Made by a program: the position numbers and the translations under genes. Positions 35,395-48,800 of a stretch of 64,000 bases of DNA are shown here, piece by piece. The notes beneath the pieces are model-generated. The model was given only the letters and a program-made list of their open reading frames with translations. It was not told the origin of the DNA and made no database searches. How positions within the stretch are numbered: the stretch's first letter is position 1; each line of letters starts with the position of its first letter. Source of the DNA: Callipepla californica brunnescens (Eukaryota > Chordata > Aves > Galliformes > Odontophoridae); the NCBI GenBank assembly GCA_023055505.1, contig JALIRH010000123.1, positions 186,001 through 250,000 of the forward strand, given 5' to 3'.

Positions 35395-37199
35395 CCAAAC
35401 CCAATCCAAACCCCAAACCTACTCCTATTCCTAAACCTTATCTTAACCCTAAACCAAACCCAAACCCAAGGCCCTCCCCTTCTCTCAGCCTAACACTCAA
35501 ACTAACCTAAACCCGAAACTAACCCTACATTTATCCTAATCTTATCCATATTCTAAGGCTTAACCCTACTCTGACCAGAAAGCTCATGTTGTCTAAAATC
35601 TACCCCTTACCTAAAACCTAAATCGACAAAGAAACCTAACCCGAAACCTCAACCTAACTCTTCTCCTAACTAGAACACCAGCACTTCACCTTACCCTAAC
35701 TGGAAACCTAGGACTAAATCCTTACCTTGTCCAGAACCCTATTCCTAACCCAAACCAGAATTCTAACCTCTACCCTAACCAAAACCCTTCCCCTAAACCT
35801 AAACCTAATGCTACCCTCAACCAAACCCTAGCCCTAAATCCTACCCTAAAACCAACACCACGTTTAAGCTCAAACCTCAAGCCTCAAAGAAAGCATCAGA
35901 TTACCGCAGATCTCACCTAACACTAACCCCAATCCAATCCCTACTACTAACCCCAAACCCAATCCAAACACCAAAACTATTCCTATTCCTAAACCTAACA
36001 CTAAGCCAGAACCAAACCCAAGGCCTACCCCTTCTCTCAGCCTGACACTCAAACTAACCTAGACCTGAACGCAACGCTAAATCAAATACTAAAACTCACC
36101 CTTAGCCAAGGCCCTTTTAGGACCCTTCCCTGGTCCTAAAACTAAAGAGAACCCTACCCCTTCCACTAAACCTTCATCTACATCCCTAACCCTTACCCTA
36201 AACCTAAATCTACACCAAAACCTAACCCTAACCCTAACATGTCTTCTAACTGTAAAACTAACGCTTCACCTAACCCGAACTGAAACCCCAGGACTAAACC
36301 TTACCTAACAAACACCTAGCTATATTCCTAACCCTATCCTGAAACCTAACGTTAACCCTAACCCTAAAAACAACTTGGAACCAAACCCTAACCCTAACCT
36401 AACCCTTATCAGAACCCTAAATCTAATCCTAACCGTTACCTCAATTGAACTCCAATTCTTCCTGAAATCTAAATGGGACCTTAAAACCAACCCCAGATGG
36501 AAGCCCAACCCTAAACCTAACACAGAGCATTAGATTACCACAGCCATCACCTAACTCTAACCCCAGCCTTAACGCTAATACTATCCCAAACACTATTCCA
36601 ATTCCTAAACCCAACACAAACCCAAAAACACAAAGCCTACAATTCTCACAGCCTAACACTGAAAGGAAACCTAAATCTTACCCTAACTCTAAAACTAATC
36701 CCAAGCATGACCACAATTTAAACTCTAAATCTACCTTCAAACTAAAGCTGACCCTAACACCAACCTCAAGTAAAAGCCCAACCCTAAGCCTAACACAAAG
36801 CATTAGATTACCACAACGCTCACCTAACTTCTAACCCCCACCCTAACACTAATACTAAAGCAATCAGATTCCAAATACTAACCCAATTCCTATTCTGAAA
36901 CCCAAAACTATTCCAAAAACAAACCCAAGGCCTAACCTTTCTCTCACCCTAACAATCAAAGAAAACCTATTCCTAAACCTAATCCTAAATCTAGTCCTAA
37001 CCCTAACCCTCACCCTTAATCTAACCCCAACCCCCACCCAGAAGCTAACACTTAGCATTGTACAATACCTAAACGTACCCCTAATCCTTATCACTAAACC
37101 TAAAAGGAACCTGAAACATAGTGCTAAATCCGAACCCTAACCCTGAAGACTAACGCTAACAATGAACCAATTCCTATACCTTTTCCTTCCTCCAAATTG

Positions 37200-38115
37200 A
37201 TTCCTAGCACTAACCCTAACCCTACATTAACCCTATACTAACCCTAACCCTAACCCTAGCCCTAAACTACATTAACCCTAACCCTAACCCTAACCCTAAC
37301 CCTAGCCCTAACCTAACTCTAACCCTAACCCTAACCCTAAACCTAATGCTAACCCTTACCCTACCCTAACCCTAACCCTACCATACCCTAACCCTAACCT
37401 ACCCTAACACTAACCCTAACCCTAACCCTAAACCTAAACCTAAACCTAAACCTAACCCTAACCCTAACCCTAATTCCTAACCCTTACCTTAACTGTATCA
37501 CAATCCCTATCATAATTCTTACCCTAACCCTAACCCTAACCTAACCCTAACCCTAACCCTAACCCTAACTCTAACCTTAACCCTAACCCTAACCCTAACC
37601 TAACCCTAACCCTAATCCTAACCCTAACCCTAACTCTAATTCCTAACCCTTACCTTAACTGTATCACAATCCCTATCCTAATTCTTACCCTAACCCTAAC
37701 CCTTACCTAACCCTAAACCTAACCCTAACCCTAACCTCAACCCTAACCCTAACACTAACCCTAACCCTAATTTTACCATAACCCTAAGCATACCCTAACC
37801 CTAAACCTAACCCTAACCCTAACCCTAACCCCAACCCTAACCTAACCCTAACCCTAACCCTAACCCTAACCCTAACCCTACCCTAACCCTAACCCTAACC
37901 CTAACCCTAACCCTAACCCTAACCCTAACAATAAATTTAACCTTAACCCTAACCCTAACCCTAACCCTACCCTAACCCTAACCCTAACCCTAACCCTAAC
38001 CCTAACCCTACCCTAACCCTAACCCTAACCCTAACCCTAACCCTAACCCTTACCCTAACCCTAGCCTAACCCAAACCCTAACCCTAACCCTACCCTAACC
38101 CTAACCCTAACCCTA
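37200..38115 (-). repeat. Near-perfect interstitial CCCTAA telomere tract, unit 1
   Basis: Runs of up to about eight perfect CCCTAA units, interrupted by variants such as CTAACCTAACC and by a short shared insert (TTCCTAACCCTTACCTTAACTGTATCACAATCC) that recurs within the tract. Equivalent tracts lie at about 42420-43360 and 47645-48385. Confidence 0.9.
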
Positions 38116-40433
38116 ACCCTAACCCTACCCCTAACCCTACTTTACCCTAACCCTAATCCTAACACTAACTCTAACTTTATTCCTTACCCTAACACTAATC
38201 CAATCCCGAACCCTAACCCTAATCCTAGCCCTAACTCTAACTTTATTCGTAACCCTACCCCTAATCCAAACAATAACCCTTACCCTAATCAAACCCTATC
38301 CCTATTCCTAACCCTTACCCTAACCGTATCACAATCCCTATCCTAACTCTTACCATAACCCAAACCCTAACCTAACCCTAACCCTAACCCTAACCCTATC
38401 CCTAACCCCTACCCTAACCCTAACCCTACCCTAACCTTAACTCTACCCTAACCGTATCCCTACCCTAACCCTAACCCTAATCCTAGCCCTTACTCTAACT
38501 TTATTCCTAACCCTACCCCTGATCCAAACACTAACCCTAATCTTAATGTAACCCTAACCCTATTCCTAACCCTTACCCTAACTGTATCCCATTCCCTATC
38601 CTAACTCTTACCATAACCCTAACCCTGATGCTAATGCTAACCCTAACCCTGAATCTAACCCTTACCCTAACCCTATCCCTTACCCAGAAGCTAACACTTA
38701 GCGTTGTACAATACCTAACCGTACCCTAACCCTATCCCTAAACCTAAAAGGAACCCAAACTCTAACCCTAAATCTGTCCCTGAGCCTAACCTTCAACCTT
38801 ACCCTAACCTTAAACCTAACCCTGTTCCATTCTCTAAACATATCTGTAAGCATTACCTTCATCCTAACTCGAACTCTACCCTAACCCTATCCCTTTGACC
38901 CCAACACAAAACCCAGATTGAGCCTGACCCTAACCTAGGTAGCATCAAGTGTATGTAGGGTGAATTTGAGTTTTAGGGTCAAAGTTAAATTGTTAGTTTT
39001 AGGGTTAGGGTGAAGGATTGCTTTAGTTCTAGTATTAGGGTGTTTGGGGTTAGGATTAGGGTAAGGATTTTGGAGTGGATTAGGTTTAGGGTCAGGTTTG
39101 GGGGAGTTTTGGGGTTAGGGTTAGATTTAGGATTAGGGTTAGCAAAAAAGTTGTTTTAGTTTTAGTTTAGGTTAGTGCTAGGATTAGGTTGAGTGTTCTT
39201 GTGAAGTTTAGGTTTAGGGTTAGGTTTAGGTTTAGATTGAGGTTTAGGGTAAGGAGTAGGGTTAATTTGACTTTTAGGGTCAGAGTAGAGTTAAGTCGTG
39301 TTAGGGTTAAGGTTAAGAACAGGATTCAGATTCCAATTAGGTTTTGGGTTCCTACTAGGGATAGGCCTCAAATTAGTGTTAAGGTTAGGGTTAGGGTTAG
39401 GTATAGGGAAAGGGTTAGTGTTAAGGCCAGGGCAAGTGTATGGTTTAGGGTAAAGATTGGATTTAGGGTTAGGTTTAGATGTAGGTTTGGTTTGATCGTT
39501 AGGGTGTGAGAAGGCACCGGCCTTGGATTTCATTTGGAGATTGGGTAAGGTTTAGGAATAGGAATAACATTGGTGTTTAAAAGATGATTAGTGTTAGTAT
39601 TAGGGATAGGGTTACGGTTAGAGTTTAGTTAGGGTTGTTAGTTTTAGAGTGAGGGATAGGGGTATGGTTTGGTCTAGTACTTGGGTTAGGGTTTGGGATA
39701 GTCATAGCATTAGTGTTAGGGTTAGGGTTCCGTTAGGGTTGTGGTAATCTGATGCTAGGTGTCGGGATTAGGGTTGTGCTTAAATGTGGGTTTGGTTTGA
39801 GGGTCAGAGTTAGGGTTAGGGTAGAGTTAGAATTAGGGTAAGAGTTAGGATTAGGTTTAGGATTAGGATAAAGATTAGGTTAGGATTAGTGTTGGCTTTA
39901 GGGTTGTGTCTGGGAGAAGGGTTAGTGTTAGGGATAGACTTAGGGTAAGAGTAAGTGTTAGGAATAGGCATAGGTTTTGGGAAAGTTTCAGAGTTTGGAC
40001 TGGATTTATGATTAGGGTTAGGGACAAAGATTTTTTGAGATTTATGATTAGATTTAGGGAGAAAAGTAGGCTGACTTGTGGTGTTAGCAGTAGGTTTAGG
40101 TTTAGGTTTAGGTTTAGGATTCCATTTGTATTTCTTGATCGAGGTTGGGTTAGTTGGAGTGTAAAGGTCAGAGTAGGGTTAGGCCTTGGGATAGGGTTAA
40201 GGTTTGGAATAGGATTAGGATTCAAATGATGTTACGGGTTGGTGTTAGGGTTAGGGAAAGGTTAGGATCAGGGTTGAGGTCAGGGTTAGGTATAGGAAAA
40301 GGGTTAGTGTTAGGGCTAGGGCAATTGGAAGGGTTAGGCTTAGGCTTAGATATTAGGGTTAGGTTTAGGCGGAGGTTTGGTTCGAGTGTCAGGGTGAGAG
40401 AAGGGGTAGGCCTGGGGTTTGGTTTTGGGTTAC

Positions 40434-40619
40434 ATCATACAAATCATCCCATACATTAGCTGGGGTGGGAGGTGCAAGGAACAGCCAGCAAAGTGCTGAG
40501 TTCATTCCAATCAGAGGACCTGAAGATCGGGTAGCTACTATCAAACCGTTTGTGTTGCCAATTCCGATGATATTTATGGGGCCCTGATGTTATGGTTCAG
40601 TGGGGAGTCACTATCAAGT
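40434..40619 (+). pseudogene. Captured retroviral protease fragment, copy 1
   Basis: Identical apart from rare single-base changes to the start of the retrovirus at 50676. One frame reads HTLAGVGGARNSQQSAEF and PFVLPIPMIFMGP, the C-terminal half of a class II retroviral protease. It ends abruptly at the unit boundary, where satellite resumes. Confidence 0.8.
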
Positions 40620-43600
40620 CCAAACCCAATCCAAACCCCAAACCTACTCCTATTCCTAAACCTTATCTTAACCCTAAACCAAACCCAAACCCAAGGCCCT
40701 CCCCTTCTCTCAGCCTAACACTCAAACTAACCTAAACCCGAAACTAACCCTACATTTATCCTAATCTTATCCATATTCTAAGGCCTAACCCTACTCTGAC
40801 CAGAAAGCTCATGTTGTCTAAAATCTACCCCTTACCTAAAACCTAAATCGACAAAGAAACCTAACCCGAAACCTCAACCTAACTCTTCTCCTAACTAGAA
40901 CACCAGCACTTCACCTTACCCTAACTGGAAACCTAGGACTAAATCCTTACCTTGTCCAGAACCCTATTCCTAACCCAAACCAGAATTCTAACCTCTACCC
41001 TAACCAAAACCCTTCCCCTAAACCTAAACCTAATGCTACCCTCAACCAAACCCTAGCCCTAAATCCTACCCTAAAACCAACACCACGTTTAAGCTCAAAC
41101 CTCAAGCCTCAAAGAAAGCATCAGATTACCGCAGATCTCACCTAACACTAACCCCAATCCAATCCCTACTACTAACCCCAAACCCAATCCAAACACCAAA
41201 ACTATTCCTATTCCTAAACCTAACACTAAGCCAGAACCAAACCCAAGGCCTACCCCTTCTCTCAGCCTGACACTCAAACTAACCTAGACCTGAACGCAAC
41301 GCTAAATCAAATACTAAAACTCACCCTTAGCCAAGGCCCTTTTAGGACCCTTCCCTGGTCCTAAAACTAAAGAGAACCCTTCATCTACATCCCTAACCCT
41401 TACCCTAAACCTAAATCTACACCAAAACCTAACCCTAACCCTAACATGTCTTCTAACTGTAAAACTAACGCTTCACCTAACCCGAACTGAAACCCCAGGA
41501 CTAAACCTTACCTAACAAACACCTAGCTATATTCCTAACCCTATCCTGAAACCTAACGTTAACCCTAACCCTAAAAACAACTTGGAACCAAACCCTAACC
41601 CTAACCTAACCCTTATCAGAACCCTAAATCTAATCCTAACCGTTACCTCAATTGAACTCCAATTCTTCCTGAAATCTAAATGGGACCTTAAAACCAACCC
41701 CAGATGGAAGCCCAACCCTAAACCTAACACAGAGCATTAGATTACCACAGCCATCACCTAACTCTAACCCCAGCCTTAACGCTAATACTATCCCAAACAC
41801 TATTCCAATTCCTAAACCCAACACAAACCCAAAAACACAAAGCCTACAATTCTCACAGCCTAACACTGAAAGGAAACCTAAATCTTACCCTAACTCTAAA
41901 ACTAATCCCAAGCATGACCACAATTTAAACTCTAAATCTACCTTCAAACTAAAGCTGACCCTAACACCAACCTCAAGTAAAAGCCCAACCCTAAGCCTAA
42001 CACAAAGCATTAGATTACCACAACGCTCACCTAACTTCTAACCCCCACCCTAACACTAATACTAAAGCAATCAGATTCCAAATACTAACCCAATTCCTAT
42101 TCTGAAACCCAAAACTATTCCAAAAACAAACCCAAGGCCTAACCTTTCTCTCACCCTAACAATCAAAGAAAACCTATTCCTAAACCTAATCCTAAATCTA
42201 GTCCTAACCCTAACCCTCACCCTTAATCTAACCCCAACCCCCACCCAGAAGCTAACACTTAGCATTGTACAATACCTAAACGTACCCCTAATCCTTATCA
42301 CTAAACCTAAAAGGAACCTGAAACATAGTGCTAAATCCGAACCCTAACCCTGAAGACTAACGCTAACAATGAACCAATTCCTATACCTTTTCCTTCCTCC
42401 AAATTGATTCCTAGCACTAACCCTAACCCTACATTAACCCTATACTAACCCTAGCCCTAACCCTAGCCCTAAACTACATTAACCCTAACCCTAACCCTAA
42501 CCCTAACCCTAGCCCTAACCTAACTCTAACCCTAACCCTAACCCTAAACCTAATGCTAACCCTTACCCTACCCTAACCCTAACCCTACCATACCCTAACC
42601 CTAACCTACCCTAACACTAACCCTAACCCTAACCCTAAACCTAAACCTAAACCTAAACCTAACCCTAACCCTAACCCTAATTCCTAACCCTTACCTTAAC
42701 TGTATCACAATCCCTATCATAATTCTTACCCTAACCCTAACCCTAACCTAACCCTAACCCTAACCCTAACCCTAACTCTAACCTTAACCCTAACCCTAAC
42801 CCTAACCTAACCCTAACCCTAATCCTAACCCTAACCCTAACTCTAATTCCTAACCCTTACCTTAACTGTAACACAATCCCTATCCTAATTCTTACCCTAA
42901 CCCTAACCCTTACCTAACCCTAAACCTAACCCTAACCCTAACCTCAACCCTAACCCTAACACTAACACTAACCCTAATTTTACCATAACCCTAAGCATAC
43001 CCTAACCCTAAACCTAACCCTAACCCTAACCCTAACCCCAACCCTAACCTAACCCTAACCCTAACCCTAACCCTAACCCTAACCCTACCCTAACCCTAAC
43101 CCTAACCCTAACCCTAACCCTAACCCTAACCCTAACCCTAACAATAAATTTAACTCTTAACCCTAACCCTAACCCTAACCCTACCCTAACCCTAACCCTA
43201 ACCCTAACCCTAACCCTAACCCTACCCTAACCCTAACCCTAACCCTAACCCTAACCCTAACCCTTACCCTAACCCTAGCCTAACCCAAACCCTAACCCTA
43301 ACCCTACCCTAACCCTAACCCTAACCCTAACCCTAACCCTACCCCTAACCCTACTTTACCCTAACCCTAATCCTAACACTAACTCTAACTTTATTCCTTA
43401 CCCTAACACTAATCCAATCCCGAACCCTAACCCTAATCCTAGCCCTAACTCTAACTTTATTCGTAACCCTACCCCTAATCCAAACAATAACCCTTACCCT
43501 AATCAAACCCTATCCCTATTCCTAACCCTTACCCTAACCGTATCACAATCCCTATCCTGACTCTTACCATAACCCAAACCCTAACCTAACCCTAACCCTA

Positions 43601-45833
43601 ACCCTAACCCTATCCCTAACCCCTACCCTAACCCTAACCCTACCCTAACCTTAACTCTACCCTAACCGTATCCCTACCCTAACCCTAACCCTAATCCTAG
43701 CCCTTACTCTAACTTTATTCCTAACCCTACCCCTGATCCAAACACTAACCCTAATCTTAATGTAACCCTAACCCTATTCCTAACCCTTACCCTAACTGTA
43801 TCCCATTCCCTATCCTAACTCTTACCATAACCCTAACCCTGATGCTAATGCTAACCCTAACCCTGAATCTAACCCTTACCCTAACCCTATCCCTTACCCA
43901 GAAGCTAACACTTAGCGTTGTACAATACCTAACCGTACCCTAACCCTATCCCTAAACCTAAAAGGAACCCAAACTCTAACCCTAAATCTGTCCCTGAGCC
44001 TAACCTTCAACCTTACCCTAACCTTAAACCTAACCCTGTTCCATTCTCTAAACATATCTGTAAGCATTACCTTCATCCTAACTCGAACTCTACCCTAACC
44101 CTATCCCTTTGACCCCAACACAAAACCCAGATTGAGCCTGACCCTAACCTAGGTAGCATCAAGTGTATGTAGGGTGAATTTGAGTTTTAGGGTCAAAGTT
44201 AAATTGTTAGTTTTAGGGTTAGGGTGAAGGATTGCTTTAGTTCTAGTATTAGGGTGTTTGGGGTTAGGGTTAGGGTAAGGATTTTGGAGTGGATTAGGTT
44301 TAGGGTCAGGTTTGGGGGAGTTTTGGGGTTAGGGTTAGATTTAGGATTAGGGTTAGCAAAAAAGTTGTTTTAGTTTTAGTTTAGGTTAGTGCTAGGATTA
44401 GGTTGAGTGTTCTTGTGAAGTTTAGGTTTAGGGTTAGGTTTAGGTTTAGATTGAGGTTTAGGGTAAGGAGTAGGGTTAATTTGACTTTTAGGGTCAGAGT
44501 AGAGTTAAGTCGTGTTAGGGTTAAGGTTAAGAACAGGATTCAGATTCCAATTAGGTTTTGGGTTCCTACTAGGGATAGGCCTCAAATTAGTGTTAAGGTT
44601 AGGGTTAGGGTTAGGTATAGGGAAAGGGTTAGTGTTAAGGCCAGGGCAAGTGTATGGTTTAGGGTAAAGATTGGATTTAGGGTTAGGTTTAGATGTAGGT
44701 TTGGTTTGATCGTTAGGGTGTGAGAAGGCACCGGCCTTGGATTTCATTTGGAGATTGGGTAAGGTTTAGGAATAGGAATAACATTGGTGTTTAAAAGATG
44801 ATTAGTGTTAGTATTAGGGATAGGGTTACGGTTAGAGTTTAGTTAGGGTTGTTAGTTTTAGAGTGAGGGATAGGGGTATGGTTTGGTCTAGTACTTGGGT
44901 TAGGGTTTGGGATAGTCATAGCATTAGTGTTAGGGTTAGGGTTCCGTTAGGGTTGTGGTAATCTGATGCTAGGTGTCGGGATTAGGGTTGTGCTTAAATG
45001 TGGGTTTGGTTTGAGGGTCAGAGTTAGGGTTAGGGTAGAGTTAGAATTAGGGTAAGAGTTAGGATTAGGTTTAGGATTAGGATAAAGATTAGGTTAGGAT
45101 TAGTGTTGGCTTTAGGGTTGTGTCTGGGAGAAGGGTTAGTGTTAGGGATAGACTTAGGGTAAGAGTAAGTGTTAGGAATAGGCATAGGTTTTGGGAAAGT
45201 TTCAGAGTTTGGACTGGATTTATGATTAGGGTTAGGGACAAAGATTTTTTGAGATTTATGATTAGATTTAGGGAGAAAAGTAGGCTGACTTGTGGTGTTA
45301 GCAGTAGGTTTAGGTTTAGGTTTAGGTTTAGGATTCCATTTGTATTTATTGATCGAGGTTGGGTTAGTTGGAGTGTAAAGGTCAGAGTAGGGTTAGGCCT
45401 TGGGATAGGGTTAAGGTTTGGAATAGGATTAGGATTCAAATGATGTTACGGGTTGGTGTTAGGGTTAGGGAAAGGTTAGGATCAGGGTTGAGGTCAGGGT
45501 TAGGTATAGGAAAAGGGTTAGTGTTAGGGCTAGGGCAATTGGAAGGGTTAGGCTTAGGCTTAGATATTAGGGTTAGGTTTAGGCGGAGGTTTGGTTCGAG
45601 TGTCAGGGTGAGAGAAGGGGTAGGCCTGGGGTTTGGTTTTGGGTTACATCATACAAATCATCCCATACATTAGCTGGGGTGGGAGGTGCAAGGAACAGCC
45701 AGCAAAGTGCTGAGTTCATTCCAATCAGAGGACCTGAAGATCGGGTAGCTACTATCAAACCGTTTGTGTTGCCAATTCCGATGATATTTATGGGGCCCTG
45801 ATGTTATGGTTCAGTGGGGAGTCACTATCAAGT
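40620..45833. repeat. Tandem segmental unit 2 (5,214 bp)
   Basis: Second copy, offset about 5.22 kb from unit 1 with very few differences. It lacks 18 bp present in units 1 and 3 and in the diverged copy at 59.7 kb (after AGAGAACCC near 41377), so the deletion is private to this unit. The same orientation switch lies near 44150-44160. Confidence 0.92.
45648..45833 (+). pseudogene. Captured retroviral protease fragment, copy 2
   Basis: Same segment and same breakpoint as copy 1. It shares with copy 1 a T (GATGATATTTATGG) where the parent element at about 50816 has C (GATGATACTTATGG). Confidence 0.8.
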
Positions 45834-48800
45834 CCAAACCCAATCCAAACCCCAAACCTACTCCTATTCCTAAACCTTATCTTAACCCTAAACCAAACCC
45901 AAACCCAAGGCCCTCCCCTTCTCTCAGCCTAACACTCAAACTAACCTAAACCCGAAACTAACCCTACATTTATCCTAATCTTATCCATATTCTAAGGCCT
46001 AACCCTACTCTGACCAGAAAGCTCATGTTGTCTAAAATCTACCCCTTACCTAAAACCTAAATCGACAAAGAAACCTAACCCGAAACCTCAACCTAACTCT
46101 TCTCCTAACTAGAACACCAGCACTTCACCTTACCCTAACTGGAAACCTAGGACTAAATCCTTACCTTGTCCAGAACCCTATTCCTAACCCAAACCAGAAT
46201 TCGAACCTCTACCCTAACCAAAACCCTTCCCCTAAACCTAAACCTAATGCTACCCTCAACCAAACCCTAGCCCTAAATCCTACCCTAAAACCAACACCAC
46301 GTTTAAGCTCAAACCTCAAGCCTCAAAGAAAGCATCAGATTACCGCAGATCTCACCTAACACTAACCCCAATCCAATCCCTACTACTAACCCCAAACCCA
46401 ATCCAAACACCAAAACTATTCCTATTCCTAAACCTAACACTAAGCCAGAACCAAACCCAAGGCCTACCCCTTCTCTCAGCCTGACACTCAAACTAACCTA
46501 GACCTGAACGCAACGCTAAATCAAATACTAAAACTCACCCTTAGCCAAGGCCCTTTTAGGACCCTTCCCTGGTCCTAAAACTAAAGAGAACCCTACCCCT
46601 TCCACTAAACCTTCATCTACATCCCTAACCCTTACCCTAAACCTAAATCTACACCAAAACCTAACCCTAACCCTAACATGTCTTCTAACTGTAAAACTAA
46701 CGCTTCACCTAACCCGAACTGAAACCCCAGGACTAAACCTTACCTAACAAACACCTAGCTATATTCCTAACCCTATCCTGAAACCTAACGTTAACCCTAA
46801 CCCTAAAAACAACTTGGAACCAAACCCTAACCCTAACCTAACCCTTATCAGAACCCTAAATCTAATCCTAACCGTTACCTCAATTGAACTCCAATTCTTC
46901 CTGAAATCTAAATGGGACCTTAAAACCAACCCCAGATGGAAGCCCAACCCTAAACCTAACACAGAGCATTAGATTACCACAGCCATCACCTAACTCTAAC
47001 CCCAGCCTTAACGCTAATACTATCCCAAACACTATTCCAATTCCTAAACCCAACACAAACCCAAAAACACAAAGCCTACAATTCTCACAGCCTAACACTG
47101 AAAGGAAACCTAAATCTTACCCTAACTCTAAAACTAATCCCAAGCATGACCACAATTTAAACTCTAAATCTACCTTCAAACTAAAGCTGACCCTAACACC
47201 AACCTCAAGTAAAAGCCCAACCCTAAGCCTAACACAAAGCATTAGATTACCACAACGCTCACCTAACTTCTAACCCCCACCCTAACACTAATACTAAAGC
47301 AATCAGATTCCAAATACTAACCCAATTCCTATTCTGAAACCCAAAACTATTCCAAAAACAAACCCAAGGCCTAACCTTTCTCTCACCCTAACAATCAAAG
47401 AAAACCTATTCCTAAACCTAATCCTAAATCTAGTCCTAACCCTAACCCTCACCCTTAATCTAACCCCAACCCCCACCCAGAAGCTAACACTTAGCATTGT
47501 ACAATACCTAAACGTACCCCTAATCCTTATCACTAAACCTAAAAGGAACCTGAAACATAGTGCTAAATCCGAACCCTAACCCTGAAGACTAACGCTAACA
47601 ATGAACCAATTCCTATACCTTTTCCTTCCTCCAAATTGATTCCTAGCACTAACCCTAACCCTACATTAACCCTATCCTAACCCTAACCCTAACCCTAGCC
47701 CTAAACTACATTAACCCTAACCCTAACCCTAACCCTAACCCTAGCCCTAACCTAACTCTAACCCTAACCCTAACCCTAAACCTAATGCTAAACCTTACCC
47801 TACCCTAACCCTAACCCTACCATACCCTAACCCTAACCTACCCTAACCCTAACCCTAACCCTAAACCTAAACCTAAACCTAACCCTAACCCTAACCCTAA
47901 TTCCTAACCCTTACCTTAACTGTATCACAATCCCTATCATAATTCTTACCCTAACCCTAACCCTTACCTAACCCTAACAATAACCCTAACCCTAACCCTA
48001 ACCCTAACCCTAATTCCTAACCCTTACCTTAACTGTATCACAATCCCTATCCTAATTCTTACCCTAACCCTAACCCTTACCTAACCCTAACCCTAACCCT
48101 AACCCTAACCCTAACCCTAACCCTAACCCTAACTCTAACCTTAACCCTAACCCTAATCCTAACCCTAACCCTAACCCTAATCCTAACCCTAACCCTAACC
48201 CTAACCCTAATTCCTAACCCTTACCTTAACTGTATCACAATCCCTATCCTAATTCTTATCCTAACGCTAACCCTTACCCTAACCCTAGCCTAACCCAAAC
48301 CCTAGCCCTAACCCTAACCCTAACCCTAACCCTAACCCTAACCCTAACCCTAACCCTAACCCTAACCCTACCCCTAACCCTACTTTACCCTAACCCTAAT
48401 CCTAACACTAACTCTAACTTTATTCCTTACCCTAACACTAATCCAATCCCGAACCGTAACCCTAATCCTAGCCCTAACTCTAACTTTATTCGTAACCCTA
48501 CCCCTAATCCAAACAATAACCCTTACCCTAATCAAACCCTATCCCTATTCCTAACCCTTACCCTAACCGTATCACAATCCCTATCCTAACTCTTACCATA
48601 ACCCAAACCCTAACCTAACCCTAACCCTAACCCTAACCCTATCCCTAACCCCTACCCTAACCCTAACCCTACCCTAACCTTAACTCTACCCTAACCGTAT
48701 CCCTACCCTAACCCTAACCCTAATCCTAGCCCTTACTCTAACTTTATTCCTAACCCTACCCCTGATCCAAACACTAACCCTAACCTTAATGTAACCCTAA

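Larger units (their letters stand above)
35395..40619. repeat. Tandem segmental unit 1 (5,225 bp)
   Basis: First of three near-identical units. Content: CCCTAA-oriented degenerate satellite (35395-38935) including near-perfect telomere repeats at 37200-38115. The orientation switches at about 38936-38945 to TTAGGG orientation (to about 40433), and 186 bp of retroviral protease sequence follow (40434-40619). The next unit starts at 40620 with the same bases as 35395 (CCAAACCCAATCC). Confidence 0.92.

Noticed and set aside
37200..38115. Near-perfect CCCTAA run as a true chromosome end
   Set aside because: It is interrupted by variant units and a recurring insert, is present in three tandem copies, and continues into other sequence on both sides. 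It is interstitial.
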